This document shows, one piece after another, positions 15,741 through 25,380 of a stretch of 37,394 nucleotides of DNA. The notes beneath the pieces were generated by a model. The model was given only the letters and a program-made list of their open reading frames with translations, searched no databases and was not told the DNA's origin. The DNA is from Bacteroidota bacterium (GTDB lineage Bacteria > Bacteroidota > Bacteroidia > Chitinophagales > Chitinophagaceae): positions 1 to 37,394 of the forward strand of contig JAFDXP010000052.1 of the NCBI GenBank assembly GCA_018267875.1, given 5' to 3'. Both the position numbers and the translations under genes were made by a program. Position 1 is the first letter of the stretch, and every line of letters begins with the position of its first letter.

Positions 15741-16991
15741 CTATTCTACAATGTCGTATTCTTTAATTTTCCGGTAGAGGGTGCGTTCTGAAATGCCTAA
15801 CTCTTTAGCTGCATCTCGTCTTCTTCCTTTATGCTTTTTCAGGGCTTTTACAATAAAGTCTTTCTCTCTATCTGCCAACATAAGCGATTCTTCAACTTCT
15901 TCATGTTGATCCATTCTTTGTTCAGCAGGTAGGTAAATAGGAGCCGGAGAATTATTCATTCTTGATGGTGAAAGTGGCAAGTTTTCTGAAGGTCTATTGA
16001 AGGAAGGTAAAATAGACTCCGGCACTACACCTTGTGAAACACCATTTTGCCGATGTGCTAACTCCAGCATCATCTGCTTCATGTCATTTATATCCTTTTT
16101 TAAATCAAAAAACAGCTTGTATAAAATATCTCGTTCTGTACCGGAAAACTGGCTGGATGTTGCTCCTCCACCACCGGCAAGTGCTGGCAATAAGGAAATG
16201 GATCGTGTATCTTTTTTCGGTAAAAAGATTTCAAAATCTTCCGCATGCAGCAATTTTTCTTTTGCCAAAACCGACACTTGTTCTGCAATGTTTTTTAGTT
16301 CACGCACATTTCCATTCCAAGGATAGTCAATGAGCATTTGCACAGCTGAAGCGTCTAATTGTACAGTTTGAGTACGGTATCTTTCCGAAAAATCCGATGC
16401 AAATTTTCTAAACAAAAGAGGAATATCTTCTTTCCTATCACGCAAAGAAGGTACCCGAATCGGCACTGTGCTTAATCGGTAATATAGATCCTCACGAAAC
16501 CTCCCCTGTTGGGTAAAGTCCAGTAAATCCTTATTGGTAGCTGCTATAACGCGAACATCTGTTTTTTGAACTTTAGATGAGCCTACACGAATAAATTCTC
16601 CTGTTTCCAATACCCTCAACAAGCGAGCTTGCGTTCCTAAGGGCATTTCTCCTATTTCATCCAAAAAAATAGTGCCGCCATTCACCGTTTCAAAATATCC
16701 TTTCCGACTATCAATGGCACCGGTAAAAGCTCCTTTTTCATGTCCGAATAATTCGCTGTCAATAGTACCTTCGGGAATAGCACCGCAGTTTACAGCAATA
16801 AATGGATTGTGCTTTCGGGGTGATAAAGAATGTATGATGTTTGAAAACACTTCCTTTCCTACTCCACTTTCGCCCACAATAAGAACTGTCAAATCTGTAT
16901 TGGCAACCTGAATTGCAGTGCTCAGTGCATGGTTGAGCGCAGATGAGTTGCCAATTATGCCAAATCTGTTTTTGATATTTTGAATATCCAT
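15741..16991 (-). CDS. Sigma-54-dependent transcriptional activator
   Basis: This 416-residue bacterial enhancer-binding protein activates RNA polymerase carrying sigma-54 by ATP hydrolysis. Residues about 10-235 are the AAA+ core: Walker A GESGVGKE (40-47), the sigma-54 contact loop GAFTGA (87-92), and Walker B GTIFLDEIGE (106-115). A Fis-type helix-turn-helix sits at the C-terminus (about 372-412, RRRDAAKELGISERTLYRKI). There is no receiver, GAF or PAS domain in front, so it is not phosphorylation-controlled in the usual way. The Gly/Pro/Ser-rich linker (about 255-350) is not recognised. It lies 38 bases after miaB in the same direction, probably in one operon. Confidence 0.93.
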   Translation of the reverse strand: MDIQNIKNRFGIIGNSSALNHALSTAIQVANTDLTVLIVGESGVGKEVFSNIIHSLSPRKHNPFIAVNCGAIPEGTIDSELFGHEKGAFTGAIDSRKGYFETVNGGTIFLDEIGEMPLGTQARLLRVLETGEFIRVGSSKVQKTDVRVIAATNKDLLDFTQQGRFREDLYYRLSTVPIRVPSLRDRKEDIPLLFRKFASDFSERYRTQTVQLDASAVQMLIDYPWNGNVRELKNIAEQVSVLAKEKLLHAEDFEIFLPKKDTRSISLLPALAGGGGATSSQFSGTERDILYKLFFDLKKDINDMKQMMLELAHRQNGVSQGVVPESILPSFNRPSENLPLSPSRMNNSPAPIYLPAEQRMDQHEEVEESLMLADREKDFIVKALKKHKGRRRDAAKELGISERTLYRKIKEYDIVE

Positions 16992-17029
16992 GCGGTCGGA
17001 AAAAAATTTTTAAGCTGGTGTTTTTACTA

Positions 17030-18442
17030 TTAAATCATTTCACCCAAAAGAGTTGCGGAAGTAGCATCTAAAATACGAACGTGTACATAATCACCTTTCT
17101 TCAACGTCCTGTTTTCTTTTGGGAAAACAACTACTTTATTTTGACTGTTCCTACCACTCCAATGAGCATCACTTCGCTTGCTGGTAGCCTCTATCAGCAC
17201 TTCAAATTCTTTTCCGATATCGGCTCGATAACTTTCTAACGAATGTTTGTTTTGCAACTTGATAATTTCTTCCAATCGGCGTTTTTTCGTTTCCTCAGGT
17301 ACATCATCTTCATATCTACGTGCGGCTAAAGTGCCAGGGCGGTCGCTATAAGAAAACATATATGCCATATCAAAACGGCACAAATCCATCAGGCTGAGTG
17401 TATCTTGATGATCAGCTTCCGATTCTGTACAAAACCCTGAAATAACATCCGTACTCAACCCACAATTCGGCATATATTCTCTTATGCGTTTCACTTTGTT
17501 GAGATACCATTCACGGGTGTATGTACGATTCATCAATTGCAAAACACGTGTATTTCCACTTTGTACAGGCAAATGAATGTATTTACAAATATTGTGGTGC
17601 CTTGCCATGGCTTCCAACACATCATCGGTTATGTCTTTGGGATGTGAGGTAGAAAAACGAACACGAAGCATTGGGCTAATGCCGGCAACCATTTCTAACA
17701 GCTTGGCAAACGTTATCGGTTGTGAATCTGCTTCTTGAAAATGATAGCTATCTACGTTTTGCCCCAAAAGGGTTACTTCTTTAAACCCTTGATCTACCAA
17801 TTGCTGACATTCTGCTAAAATGCTGACTGCATCTCTACTACGTTCTCGTCCACGTGTAAATGGCACCACACAAAAGGTACACATATTGTTGCAACCGCGC
17901 ATGATACTCACAAAGGCGGTAACACCATTGCTATCTAACCTAACAGGCGAAATATCGGCATAAGTTTCTTCCCTACTCAACAAGACATTGACGCTTTTTT
18001 GTCCGCCTTCTGCTTCTTCAATCAATCCGGGTAAACTTCTATAAGCATCCGGGCCTACTACAATATCTACTAACTTTTCTTCTTCCAAAAATTTGGCTTT
18101 CAGGCGTTCAGCCATACATCCCAATACGCCTATCAACATTCCCGGGCGTTGTTCTTTTACCTTTCTAAATGCCTGTAATCGATGTCGAACGGTTTGTTCT
18201 GCCTTTTCACGAATAGAACAAGTGTTTAGGAAAACCAGATTGGCTTCCTCATAATTTTTAGTCGCACCAAATCCTTCAGCGTTTAAAATAGACGCTACTA
18301 TTTCGCTATCGCTAAAATTCATTTGACAGCCGTAGCTTTCAATGTAGAATTTTTTGGAGTAACTGTTCGGATCGTTTGCAAAAGGTGCATAAGCTTCACC
18401 TTGTCGTTCCTCGCGAATATCTTTTACTAGCATCCCTGCCAT
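17030..18442 (-). CDS. miaB: tRNA-2-methylthio-N6-dimethylallyladenosine synthase
   Basis: This 470-residue radical-SAM methylthiotransferase adds a methylthio group to i6A37 of tRNAs that read UNN codons. The N-terminal domain holds the auxiliary cluster cysteines C39 (YGCQMN), C75 (LNTCSIRE) and C109. The radical-SAM cluster motif is C184-x3-C188-x2-C191 (GCNNMCTFC). A C-terminal TRAM domain ends near [16 protein letters not shown]. All six cysteines are present and the length is normal. An exact TAnnTTTG element is 23 bases upstream. The next gene downstream is the sigma-54 activator. Confidence 0.97.
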   Translation of the reverse strand: MAGMLVKDIREERQGEAYAPFANDPNSYSKKFYIESYGCQMNFSDSEIVASILNAEGFGATKNYEEANLVFLNTCSIREKAEQTVRHRLQAFRKVKEQRPGMLIGVLGCMAERLKAKFLEEEKLVDIVVGPDAYRSLPGLIEEAEGGQKSVNVLLSREETYADISPVRLDSNGVTAFVSIMRGCNNMCTFCVVPFTRGRERSRDAVSILAECQQLVDQGFKEVTLLGQNVDSYHFQEADSQPITFAKLLEMVAGISPMLRVRFSTSHPKDITDDVLEAMARHHNICKYIHLPVQSGNTRVLQLMNRTYTREWYLNKVKRIREYMPNCGLSTDVISGFCTESEADHQDTLSLMDLCRFDMAYMFSYSDRPGTLAARRYEDDVPEETKKRRLEEIIKLQNKHSLESYRADIGKEFEVLIEATSKRSDAHWSGRNSQNKVVVFPKENRTLKKGDYVHVRILDATSATLLGEMI

Positions 18443-18465
18443 AATTTCCGAAAAAATTTTGGCAG

Positions 18466-18473
18466 CAAAGGTA
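18466..18473 (-). promoter_or_regulatory. Bacteroidetes-type -7 element for miaB
   Basis: TACCTTTG on the - strand is an exact match to TAnnTTTG, 23 bases upstream of the miaB start. No TTG was found at the usual -33 distance. Confidence 0.55.
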
Positions 18474-18564
18474 ACAAATTAGGATATAGGAATCAGGATA
18501 GGATTCTATGTGCTATAATTCTCTTCTTTAGTAGGTCACTTTTTCCTTTAATGCTACTTTAAAA

Positions 18565-21500
18565 TTAATAGTTTATCCAAACTACACCCCATCGTGGTAA
18601 TCTATTGACAGAAAGCAAAATTAATTTACCTTGGGAGGTGCGCAGGAATTGGACATGGTTATTTATCGTAATGGCATTTTCATCAATGGAATGGTCGAAC
18701 CTATCAAAAGAATGTGGCGAACCGTGATAGCCTTGTACTTCCATTCTCAATGGATTAGTAGCATCTTCAAAATCTTTTAGTATCTTTGTACGGTCGCTTT
18801 GGCTAATGCTCGTTTCGGACGTGTAGGAAGACGGTCTCTTAGGAGTTGCACTTTCATCATTAGTTGAGCGACTTTTTTCTGCCCACATGGTTACGTTCTC
18901 CATGTTTGTATTACCTGCACTTACCTCACGCTCTACCACTACTACATAACCGTTTTCTAAGTCTTTGTAATACCTTACACTTTCTGCTCCTTTTGTTGTT
19001 GGGTTACCTTTAACCACTCTATCGGGAGACCCCATAATATACGGTGCAAGGGCTATATCCTCTTTGGTTAATGGTATTGAGTTTTTTTGCAACTTCTCCC
19101 CATCAATGCCGTGCATATTGTTAATATGTCTTACCTCGTCCGCTTTTATCCTATGGCTGTTTATCTTATGTCCCAATACTTTTTCGGCGGCACGGTTGGC
19201 ACTTTCAGGAATTTCGATACTCGCTTTGCCGTCTTTTATTTTTCCGTCTAATACATCTTTTATAAATTGCGATGCTTTGGCTACTTGGCTCGCTATACTC
19301 GCATTCTTTTCATACGCTGCGGCAAAGTCTTTCCCAAACCTTTGTTCCATATCGGCTCGCATCTTCGCTTCATCTACGGTAATAGACTTAGCCAATCCTT
19401 TACCAAACAACTTACCAATGAAACTCGTCTTTTCTTTCGCTGTTAATGGTGCGGTTTGGTTAGTCTTATTTCCTTTTTGGAATAAAATATTATTGTTGTC
19501 GCTACTGAATGTGCCTACATTGTCTGTGGAGGATTTTATTTGGGAGGGGGAGAAAGCCACCCATTCTTGATTAAGATTACCGTTATAATAAACACCATCA
19601 TAACCCTCCTCTTTTCTATTCTCTGTAAATTCACGACTTACTTCTTTACTGTCTTTATCCGCCAATCTCATATTATCGGAATCAGTAGCGTAATAAGGGT
19701 TTCTAATATTCAAAAACACATCCATTACCCTTTTGCCGTACTGTCCGTCAAGGCTTCTATCACCAAAAAAATAAAAACCACTTCCTAACCAACCTGAATC
19801 GTTCTCTTGCTGATTAATAAATTCGCTAAAAGACTTGTTGGTAGAATGTGCCACCACTAACGGTTCTCCGTTCTCATCAACTACCTTACTTGCATTTTCA
19901 GGGTCGTTTTCCCAATCACCGAACCAATCTTTAAACTCCTTTGTCCTTACTTGTAGCCATTGTCTTTCATTTAAGTTTGTAGGCTTACCATTAGGTGCTT
20001 TCATAAAAGTACCATTCTTTATGGCTTCGTCTTTTATGCTTTGTAGTTGGGATTCATAGGCGTTATTGTCAATGCTATTCTGTACCTCATTAGCTCCATA
20101 AATATATATCTTGCTATCTTCTGCAACATCTTCTGTCTCGCTTAACATTTGCGCTTTGCGTTCCTGCTCGGTCATTGTTAAGCGTTTCTCTGCGTTGCGG
20201 GCTTCTACTTCGCCTGCTAATCTTCTGTATAATTTAGGGGCATTTTCATACTCTGATATTGCTTTTTGTAGTTTAATCAAATTGTTTGTAGCTATCAGCC
20301 CTTGCCCTATTTCCATTACTTCAGATGGAGATAACCCTTTGCTTTCTCCTTCTTTTATTAAATTCTTTAATACTTCTGCATTTTTATTGTTATCCGCTAT
20401 TAATTTATCTATATTCCAATTTCTAAACTGATTAATACTTCCCCCTCTTGCAAATCCCTCTATATCTTGTATAGCGTGTTGGATTTCGTGGATAATGACT
20501 GATTTTATTTCTGACTTATTTTTTAATTTTTTAGATAAAACAATTTGATTATTTTTTTTATCCCAATACCCCACACTACCTTTTAAATTGTCAAAAAAGA
20601 CTCTAACTGTTTCAAGTTGTGGATATGCTTTAAATAATTCATGACCATAAATAACATCGTGTAAAATATTGCCATTTTTAAATATGGTATTAAATATTAT
20701 TTTAGGGGTGCTATTTGATTGTGTTTTAAAAGCATCCTCTGAAAAATTTAAAATCAAATCGGGTAAATCATACTTCCACTTACCATTGTCCTTTGTCCTT
20801 TCCCAACCAGTCGCTAACCAAATTTCTTTAGGTGTTTTACCTGCCGTTTCCATTTGTCGGGCAACTTCTAAGTTGGCTTTTACATTAGGTATGTTTTCTG
20901 CACCTTGTTCACCAATGATTTGCTTTCTTATACCTCCCGAATCTTTACCGTCAAACTCTCCTTTGCGCATACTGCCCAAACTAGCTTTTACAAGGTCGTT
21001 TAGTTTCAGATTCAGCACCTGTTCAGGAGTATAGCCTTTCAGTGATACGCCAAACTTATTAGCTATCCATTGTATAGCATCCGATACTGCTGTTTTCAGC
21101 TTATTATAAAATGACTTTTCTATCTGTGCATTACCCACTTCGCCCACCATCTGTGTTCTTGCTTCGGCTTGTTGCTCGGCAAGGGTTTTGCTGGCATAAG
21201 ATTTGTTGTTTTGCACCCTCTCCAAATAGCCTTGTTCCTTTGCCAGTTTATCCAAAGCCGTGATAGCCGCCTTAGCGTGGGCATCGCCACTGATAGCCGC
21301 TTCGCTCATCATACTGTCAAACGGATGATAGGTTTCATGTATCAGCGTTTCTGCGTTCAGGTGTTCGGGGTTGATATAGTATTCCCTTTGTCTTGTTTCG
21401 GGATTGATATAGGTTGCGCCAAAGATAGTGCCGTCTGCCGTGCGGAGGAAGTCTATGTCCCATCCCTCAATTATTTCTTCATCTTCTTCTTTAGTTTCGG

Positions 21501-22182
21501 TTGTTTCTATTAATTGCAACGGATTATTCTTTGATGTAACAATATCCTTTAGTACCTTTGCAGCATCTTTACCGATAGCAGGACTTGACTTACCCTGATT
21601 GCTACTATCGGTATTGGCACTTGTGGCAGTAGTCGGATTTGAGTTACCCGAATTTCTACTGTCTGCAAGGACTTTTTCTTTAAAGTACACATCATGTACA
21701 TACATCCTGTTCTTACTTCCACGAACCGTTACTACCCCGATATATTCTTTTCCATCTACTACGATAGGTGCGGCTATCATTCCGCTTTCGGTGGTTTCGC
21801 CCTTGTGGTGTTGTCCCCATTCTTTTATCTCAATACCATTTTTAAGTATTTCAGGAATAGCTTTAAATGCTGCTGCTTTCTCCCTGTAATTACCATGTTC
21901 TAAATCGGTTATAATAGCCTTTTGGTCTAACAGCACTTCACCAAAAACAGACTTCACTTTATTCCCAAACGAATTAAAGAAGTCTAAAACTTGTGTTCTC
22001 AATGGCTTCCCTGCTTGTTGAGAAAACTCTTTACCTGTAAGATTAGCTACCGCTTTGCCTTCAAACAAAAAGTTGTATTGCTTTTGCAGTTTATTGACTT
22101 TTGCTATAAAATCGGCAGGGTCTTTGCCTAATACCTTAGTAAGCGTTTTTGCATCGGTAACTACTTTACCTGCCACGCCCAT
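18565..22182 (-). CDS. Polyvalent mobile-element protein: LPD3-like, two HExxH regions, ADP-ribosyltransferase and nuclease-like domains
   Basis: This 1205-residue protein has the beads-on-a-string layout of polyvalent proteins of phages and conjugative elements, injected with DNA to counter host defence. Order: LPD3-like domain (about 88-170, HGNYREKAAAFKAIPEIL and NRMYVHDVYFKEK); Ser/Thr-rich linker; a zincin-like segment HETYH (282-286); an LPD23-like metallopeptidase region with HEIQH (565-569) and EGFARGGS; an ART-PolyVal ADP-ribosyltransferase domain (about 735-885: FKDWFGDW 750-757, H779, GSGFYFFGD 801-808, EWVAFSPSQIKS 873-884); a PBECR-like nuclease domain (about 1000-1110, HINNMHG); and the first residues of a second ART domain (YHGSPHSFDRFD, 1152-1163) that breaks off into unrelated sequence. 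The frame continues without a stop upstream of 22182 to about 22338, where a frameshift lies, so this is a truncated piece. No phage structural or transfer genes are nearby. Domain names are by pattern recognition. Confidence 0.8.
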   Translation of the reverse strand: MGVAGKVVTDAKTLTKVLGKDPADFIAKVNKLQKQYNFLFEGKAVANLTGKEFSQQAGKPLRTQVLDFFNSFGNKVKSVFGEVLLDQKAIITDLEHGNYREKAAAFKAIPEILKNGIEIKEWGQHHKGETTESGMIAAPIVVDGKEYIGVVTVRGSKNRMYVHDVYFKEKVLADSRNSGNSNPTTATSANTDSSNQGKSSPAIGKDAAKVLKDIVTSKNNPLQLIETTETKEEDEEIIEGWDIDFLRTADGTIFGATYINPETRQREYYINPEHLNAETLIHETYHPFDSMMSEAAISGDAHAKAAITALDKLAKEQGYLERVQNNKSYASKTLAEQQAEARTQMVGEVGNAQIEKSFYNKLKTAVSDAIQWIANKFGVSLKGYTPEQVLNLKLNDLVKASLGSMRKGEFDGKDSGGIRKQIIGEQGAENIPNVKANLEVARQMETAGKTPKEIWLATGWERTKDNGKWKYDLPDLILNFSEDAFKTQSNSTPKIIFNTIFKNGNILHDVIYGHELFKAYPQLETVRVFFDNLKGSVGYWDKKNNQIVLSKKLKNKSEIKSVIIHEIQHAIQDIEGFARGGSINQFRNWNIDKLIADNNKNAEVLKNLIKEGESKGLSPSEVMEIGQGLIATNNLIKLQKAISEYENAPKLYRRLAGEVEARNAEKRLTMTEQERKAQMLSETEDVAEDSKIYIYGANEVQNSIDNNAYESQLQSIKDEAIKNGTFMKAPNGKPTNLNERQWLQVRTKEFKDWFGDWENDPENASKVVDENGEPLVVAHSTNKSFSEFINQQENDSGWLGSGFYFFGDRSLDGQYGKRVMDVFLNIRNPYYATDSDNMRLADKDSKEVSREFTENRKEEGYDGVYYNGNLNQEWVAFSPSQIKSSTDNVGTFSSDNNNILFQKGNKTNQTAPLTAKEKTSFIGKLFGKGLAKSITVDEAKMRADMEQRFGKDFAAAYEKNASIASQVAKASQFIKDVLDGKIKDGKASIEIPESANRAAEKVLGHKINSHRIKADEVRHINNMHGIDGEKLQKNSIPLTKEDIALAPYIMGSPDRVVKGNPTTKGAESVRYYKDLENGYVVVVEREVSAGNTNMENVTMWAEKSRSTNDESATPKRPSSYTSETSISQSDRTKILKDFEDATNPLRMEVQGYHGSPHSFDRFDHSIDENAITINNHVQFLRTSQGKLILLSVNRLPRWGVVWINY
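19473..19561 (-). repeat. Direct repeat copy 1 (end of the ADP-ribosyltransferase domain)
   Basis: About 89 bases encoding FSPSQIKSSTDNVGTFSSDN and the following NNILFQKG are nearly identical to 22260-22347, with a handful of substitutions and one single-base gap. It encodes the intact version. Confidence 0.85.
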
Positions 22183-22590
22183 TGCCTTTGTCCACGCTTG
22201 AACAAAAGCATTAAACGCTTCTTTGGTAAATGTTTTTCTGTTGTTAGGAGCGTTGTTGTCTTTTTGGAATAAAATATTATTGTTGTCGCTACTGAATGTA
22301 CCTGCATTGTCTGTGGTGGATTTGATTTGGGAGGGGTGGAAGCGACCGTTTCATCACTAAAATCTCCATTGAAACACATACCCTCATATCCCTCTGACTT
22401 TATTTTATATGTATATTCTCTTGATGCTTCATGGTTATTTTCTTCTGCAAGCCTTACATTATCTTCCTCATTTGAATAGTTATTTTATTTTATATTTAAT
22501 AACGTAATATTCATTATAGTATCCATAGCTTTCATATTATACCCCATAAAAATAAAATCCATTACCAAATCACTCTGCAACAGTACTTAC
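22183..22590 (-). pseudogene. Decayed ADP-ribosyltransferase (ART-PolyVal) domain
   Basis: Reading the - strand from about 22590 gives fragments that match the intact domain of the downstream gene but in different frames. FGNGFYFYG corresponds to LGSGFYFFG; after a stop and frame changes, NVRLAEENNHEASREYT corresponds to NMRLADKDSKEVSREFT; GYEGMCFNGDF corresponds to GYDGVYYNGNL. A one-base deletion near 22338-22340 then shifts the frame into that of the large gene. Several stops and shifts show long decay. The large downstream gene was therefore once longer at its 5' end. Confidence 0.8.
22260..22347 (-). repeat. Direct repeat copy 2 (frameshifted)
   Basis: This is the partner of 19473-19561, one base shorter. 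The missing base is near 22338-22340, where copy 1 reads GGGGGAGAAAGCC and this copy GGGGTGGAAGCG on the + strand. The gap explains the frame break. Confidence 0.8.
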
Positions 22591-23085
22591 TACTTATTAT
22601 TTCAGCAATGGGTTTGACCAGCCTGTTTATGAACTAAGCTATAGAAATCTAAAAAAGTATTTGGTATCAACACAATATTTTTATCTATTGTTGGTAAAAA
22701 ACTAAAGAATAAAAATTTATGGAAAAAGGACGGATTGAATTTTGAAGTTGTAAAATTATTCAAGGCATAATTAAAATAAATATCCTGGCTGTGTTCACCT
22801 CTTCCCTTTCCGAACAGATAAGTTAAGGATACTATCAATGTATTACGGCTTGATTCTGCTAGTATTTAGAGATCGCCCGTTAAGTAGTGTTACTTTATAT
22901 TATAAACTTATTTTAGAACGAGACAGGTATGAACCAAATATTAATTTTAGTTGTTGGCCAAGAATGATAGTGTGGATTTTTTCATGTATCTATCAGTGCA
23001 TCTTTGTCAAAGTTCGGAATAGTACACAAGTTCTCCTACAAACGCTTTGGTAGGGTTTGCAATTTGTTTCTAATATTTATTTTTT
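22591..23085. other. Gene-poor remnant region
   Basis: No convincing intact gene is present. A 78-codon - strand frame (22602-22838, containing SLTYLFGKGRGEHSQDIYF) has strand-like, outer-membrane-protein-like composition but no recognisable family. Flanking frames are broken by stops. It probably belongs to the same decayed element as 18565-22590. Confidence 0.4.
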
Positions 23086-24432
23086 CTAATACCCGAAAGG
23101 TACTCCTACATAGTTTTGTGGTGTAATACTTCGTAGTTCCTTCTTCACTTTTTCTGACACGTTAAGTGTGTCAATAAACTGATGGATATCATCTTTGGAA
23201 ATCCCAGACTTTCCGCGAGTTAAAGCTTTCAGTGTTTCATAAGGTTGTGGATAGTTTTCTCTACGTAAAATGGTTTGTATAGCTTCTGCTACCACAGCCC
23301 AGTTGTTTTCAAGATCAGCATTTAGTTTATCACGGTTAAGCAAAAGCTTACCTAATCCTTTTTCAAGAGAACGAAGAGAAAGAAAACCATGAGCCAAAGG
23401 AACACCAATATTTCGTAATACCGTGCTGTCAGTCAAGTCGCGCTGGAGGCGGCTTACAGGAAGTTTTGCAGATAAATGTTCAAAAAGGGCATTGGCTATT
23501 CCAAGATTCCCTTCTGCATTTTCAAAATCAATAGGGTTCACCTTGTGGGGCATTGCTGATGATCCAACTTCACCTGCTTTTGTTTGTTGCTTGAAGTAGT
23601 CCATAGAAATATAAGTCCAAGCATCGCGGCATAAGTCAATCAGAATAGTATTGATTCGCTTGAGTGCATCAAATTGTGCTGCTAATGAGTCATAATGTTC
23701 AATCTGAGTCGTAAACTGCATTCGTTCTAAACCAAGGGATTCAACAAAATCATTGCCAAATGTTATCCAATTTATTTTTGGAAAGGCGACAAAATGGGCA
23801 TTGAAATTTCCGGTTGCACCGCCAAATTTTGCAGCAAATGGTATGTGCGACAACTGTTCTAATTGTCGTTCCAATCGTTCAACAAACACCATCCATTCTT
23901 TTCCAAGTGTAGTCGGGGAAGCAGGCTGTCCGTGTGTTCTTGCCAGCATAGGAATTCCATTCCATTCATTTGCCATCTTGCGCAAGTGCAAAATCAAGTT
24001 GGATAAGGCTGGATAATATTGTTCTTCAAGAGATTCCTTCCACAGCAAAGGTATAGCCGTGTTGTTTATATCTTGAGAGGTCAACCCAAAATGCACCCAT
24101 TCTACAGCCTCGCCAGCATTTAACTTCGTGAACTTTTCTTTAAGAAAATATTCTACTGCTTTTACATCATGGTTTGTTGTTCTTTCAATATGCTTTATTT
24201 GTAGGGCATCTTCTTCCGAAAAGTCTTCATAAATCTTCCGAAGAGTATGAGGTTTTACTCCTTCGGGTAGCATAAACAATTTGTGTTTCGCCAAAAAAAG
24301 AAAGTACTCCACCTCAATCCGTACTCGATATTTTATCAATCCGAATTCAGAGAAAAAAGGAGCTAAATTTTGAAGTTGACTTCTATAGCGACCATCAATA
24401 GGACTGATTGCTGTTAATGCAGATAATTCCAT
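23086..24432 (-). CDS. purB: Adenylosuccinate lyase
   Basis: This 448-residue enzyme of purine synthesis removes fumarate from SAICAR and from adenylosuccinate. It opens with LTAISPIDGRY, typical of PurB. Catalytic elements are TTNHDVKAVEY (85-95), TSQDINN (118-124), RTHGQP (165-170, catalytic His 167) and the fumarase/aspartase signature loop SSAMPHKVNP (291-300) carrying the catalytic Ser. Length is normal. A -7 promoter element ends only four bases before the ATG. Confidence 0.97.
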   Translation of the reverse strand: MELSALTAISPIDGRYRSQLQNLAPFFSEFGLIKYRVRIEVEYFLFLAKHKLFMLPEGVKPHTLRKIYEDFSEEDALQIKHIERTTNHDVKAVEYFLKEKFTKLNAGEAVEWVHFGLTSQDINNTAIPLLWKESLEEQYYPALSNLILHLRKMANEWNGIPMLARTHGQPASPTTLGKEWMVFVERLERQLEQLSHIPFAAKFGGATGNFNAHFVAFPKINWITFGNDFVESLGLERMQFTTQIEHYDSLAAQFDALKRINTILIDLCRDAWTYISMDYFKQQTKAGEVGSSAMPHKVNPIDFENAEGNLGIANALFEHLSAKLPVSRLQRDLTDSTVLRNIGVPLAHGFLSLRSLEKGLGKLLLNRDKLNADLENNWAVVAEAIQTILRRENYPQPYETLKALTRGKSGISKDDIHQFIDTLNVSEKVKKELRSITPQNYVGVPFGY

Positions 24433-24436
24433 TTGG

Positions 24437-24444
24437 CAAAGATA
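24437..24444 (-). promoter_or_regulatory. Bacteroidetes-type -7 element for purB
   Basis: TATCTTTG on the - strand exactly matches TAnnTTTG and ends four bases before the purB ATG, which would put the transcript start at or next to the start codon. No clear -33 TTG was found. Confidence 0.5.
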
Positions 24445-24464
24445 AACTTGCCTTGCTCTTTTGT

Positions 24465-25373
24465 TTATAATTTGTTCTTAAAACGAGGATGATATTTTTC
24501 AAGAGTTTCTCGTAAATAAGTACGGTCTAAATGTGTGTAAATTTCGGTAGTGGTAATGCTCGCATGACCCAACATTTCTTGTACCGCTCTCAAATCGGCT
24601 CCTGCTTCTACTAAATGTGTGGCAAAGGAATGACGCAAAACATGGGGGTGAATGTTTTTTTTAATACCTGCTTTCTCTGTCAGTTCTTTTAGAATAAGAA
24701 ACACCATTACTCTTGAAATGCCCGTTCCAAGCCGATTGAGAAATACGGTATCCTCATGACCCAATTTAACAGATTGATGATTGCGGACATAACTTAGGTA
24801 TAGCTGAATAAACTTGGATGCAGTAGAACCAATCGGCACCAACCTTTCTTTATTTCCCTTCCCTAAAACACGCAAATAACCAACATCAAGAAATAAGTTA
24901 GAAAGCTTTAAGCTCGTCAATTCTGACACGCGTAAGCCGCAACTGTACAGCGTTTCAAGCATTGCACGATTGCGATGCCCATCAGAGGCACTCAAATCTA
25001 CTGCGTTAAGCAGTAATTCAATTTCTGTTAAACTTAAAAAGTCAGGTAAAAGGCGTTGGGTTTTGGGAGCTTCAAGTAAGCTGGTTGGGTTTTCTTGAAT
25101 GATTTCTTCTACAAGTAAAAATTTAAAAAAGGACTTGATTCCACTAACCACACGAGCTTGCGAGTTTACACTCAATTTCCATTCAGCTATGCGCTTCAAA
25201 AAATGTTGTAGATGAGTGCGTGTAACTTCCTGCGGGGAAACGATAACTTTCTCTTGAGTGAGGTAGTCAACCAACATAGACACGTCATGTACATAAGCAT
25301 CAATACTGTGGTCAGACATATTGCGCTCTAACAAGAGAAAAGCCTTAAAGCCTTTGATGTATGATTGCCACAT
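24465..25373 (-). CDS. xerD: Site-specific tyrosine recombinase (XerD type)
   Basis: This 302-residue recombinase resolves chromosome dimers at dif. The start at 25373 (MWQSYIKGF) is chosen because the usual SAM-like N-terminal domain begins there and a promoter element lies seven bases upstream; a longer frame reaches 25415. Catalytic residues are all present: R148 (CGLRVSEL), K172 (GKGNKER), H244 and R247 (HPHVLRHSF), H270 (LGHASI) and Y279 (EIYTHLD). It is close to core housekeeping genes (purB, aroQ) rather than to cargo, which favours the chromosomal Xer role over a mobile-element integrase. XerC versus XerD cannot be settled by eye. Confidence 0.93.
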   Translation of the reverse strand: MWQSYIKGFKAFLLLERNMSDHSIDAYVHDVSMLVDYLTQEKVIVSPQEVTRTHLQHFLKRIAEWKLSVNSQARVVSGIKSFFKFLLVEEIIQENPTSLLEAPKTQRLLPDFLSLTEIELLLNAVDLSASDGHRNRAMLETLYSCGLRVSELTSLKLSNLFLDVGYLRVLGKGNKERLVPIGSTASKFIQLYLSYVRNHQSVKLGHEDTVFLNRLGTGISRVMVFLILKELTEKAGIKKNIHPHVLRHSFATHLVEAGADLRAVQEMLGHASITTTEIYTHLDRTYLRETLEKYHPRFKNKL

Positions 25374-25380
25374 AGCGAAG

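Noticed and set aside
22838-23053. 71-codon + strand frame
   Set aside because: There is no family resemblance and it lies in a decayed region; frames on the other strand look more protein-like but are broken.
24465-25373. Tyrosine recombinase as the integrase acting on the attC-like sites
   Set aside because: It is XerD-like in length and context, lacks a visible integron-integrase insertion near the catalytic His-Arg motif, and is 14 kb away beside housekeeping genes.
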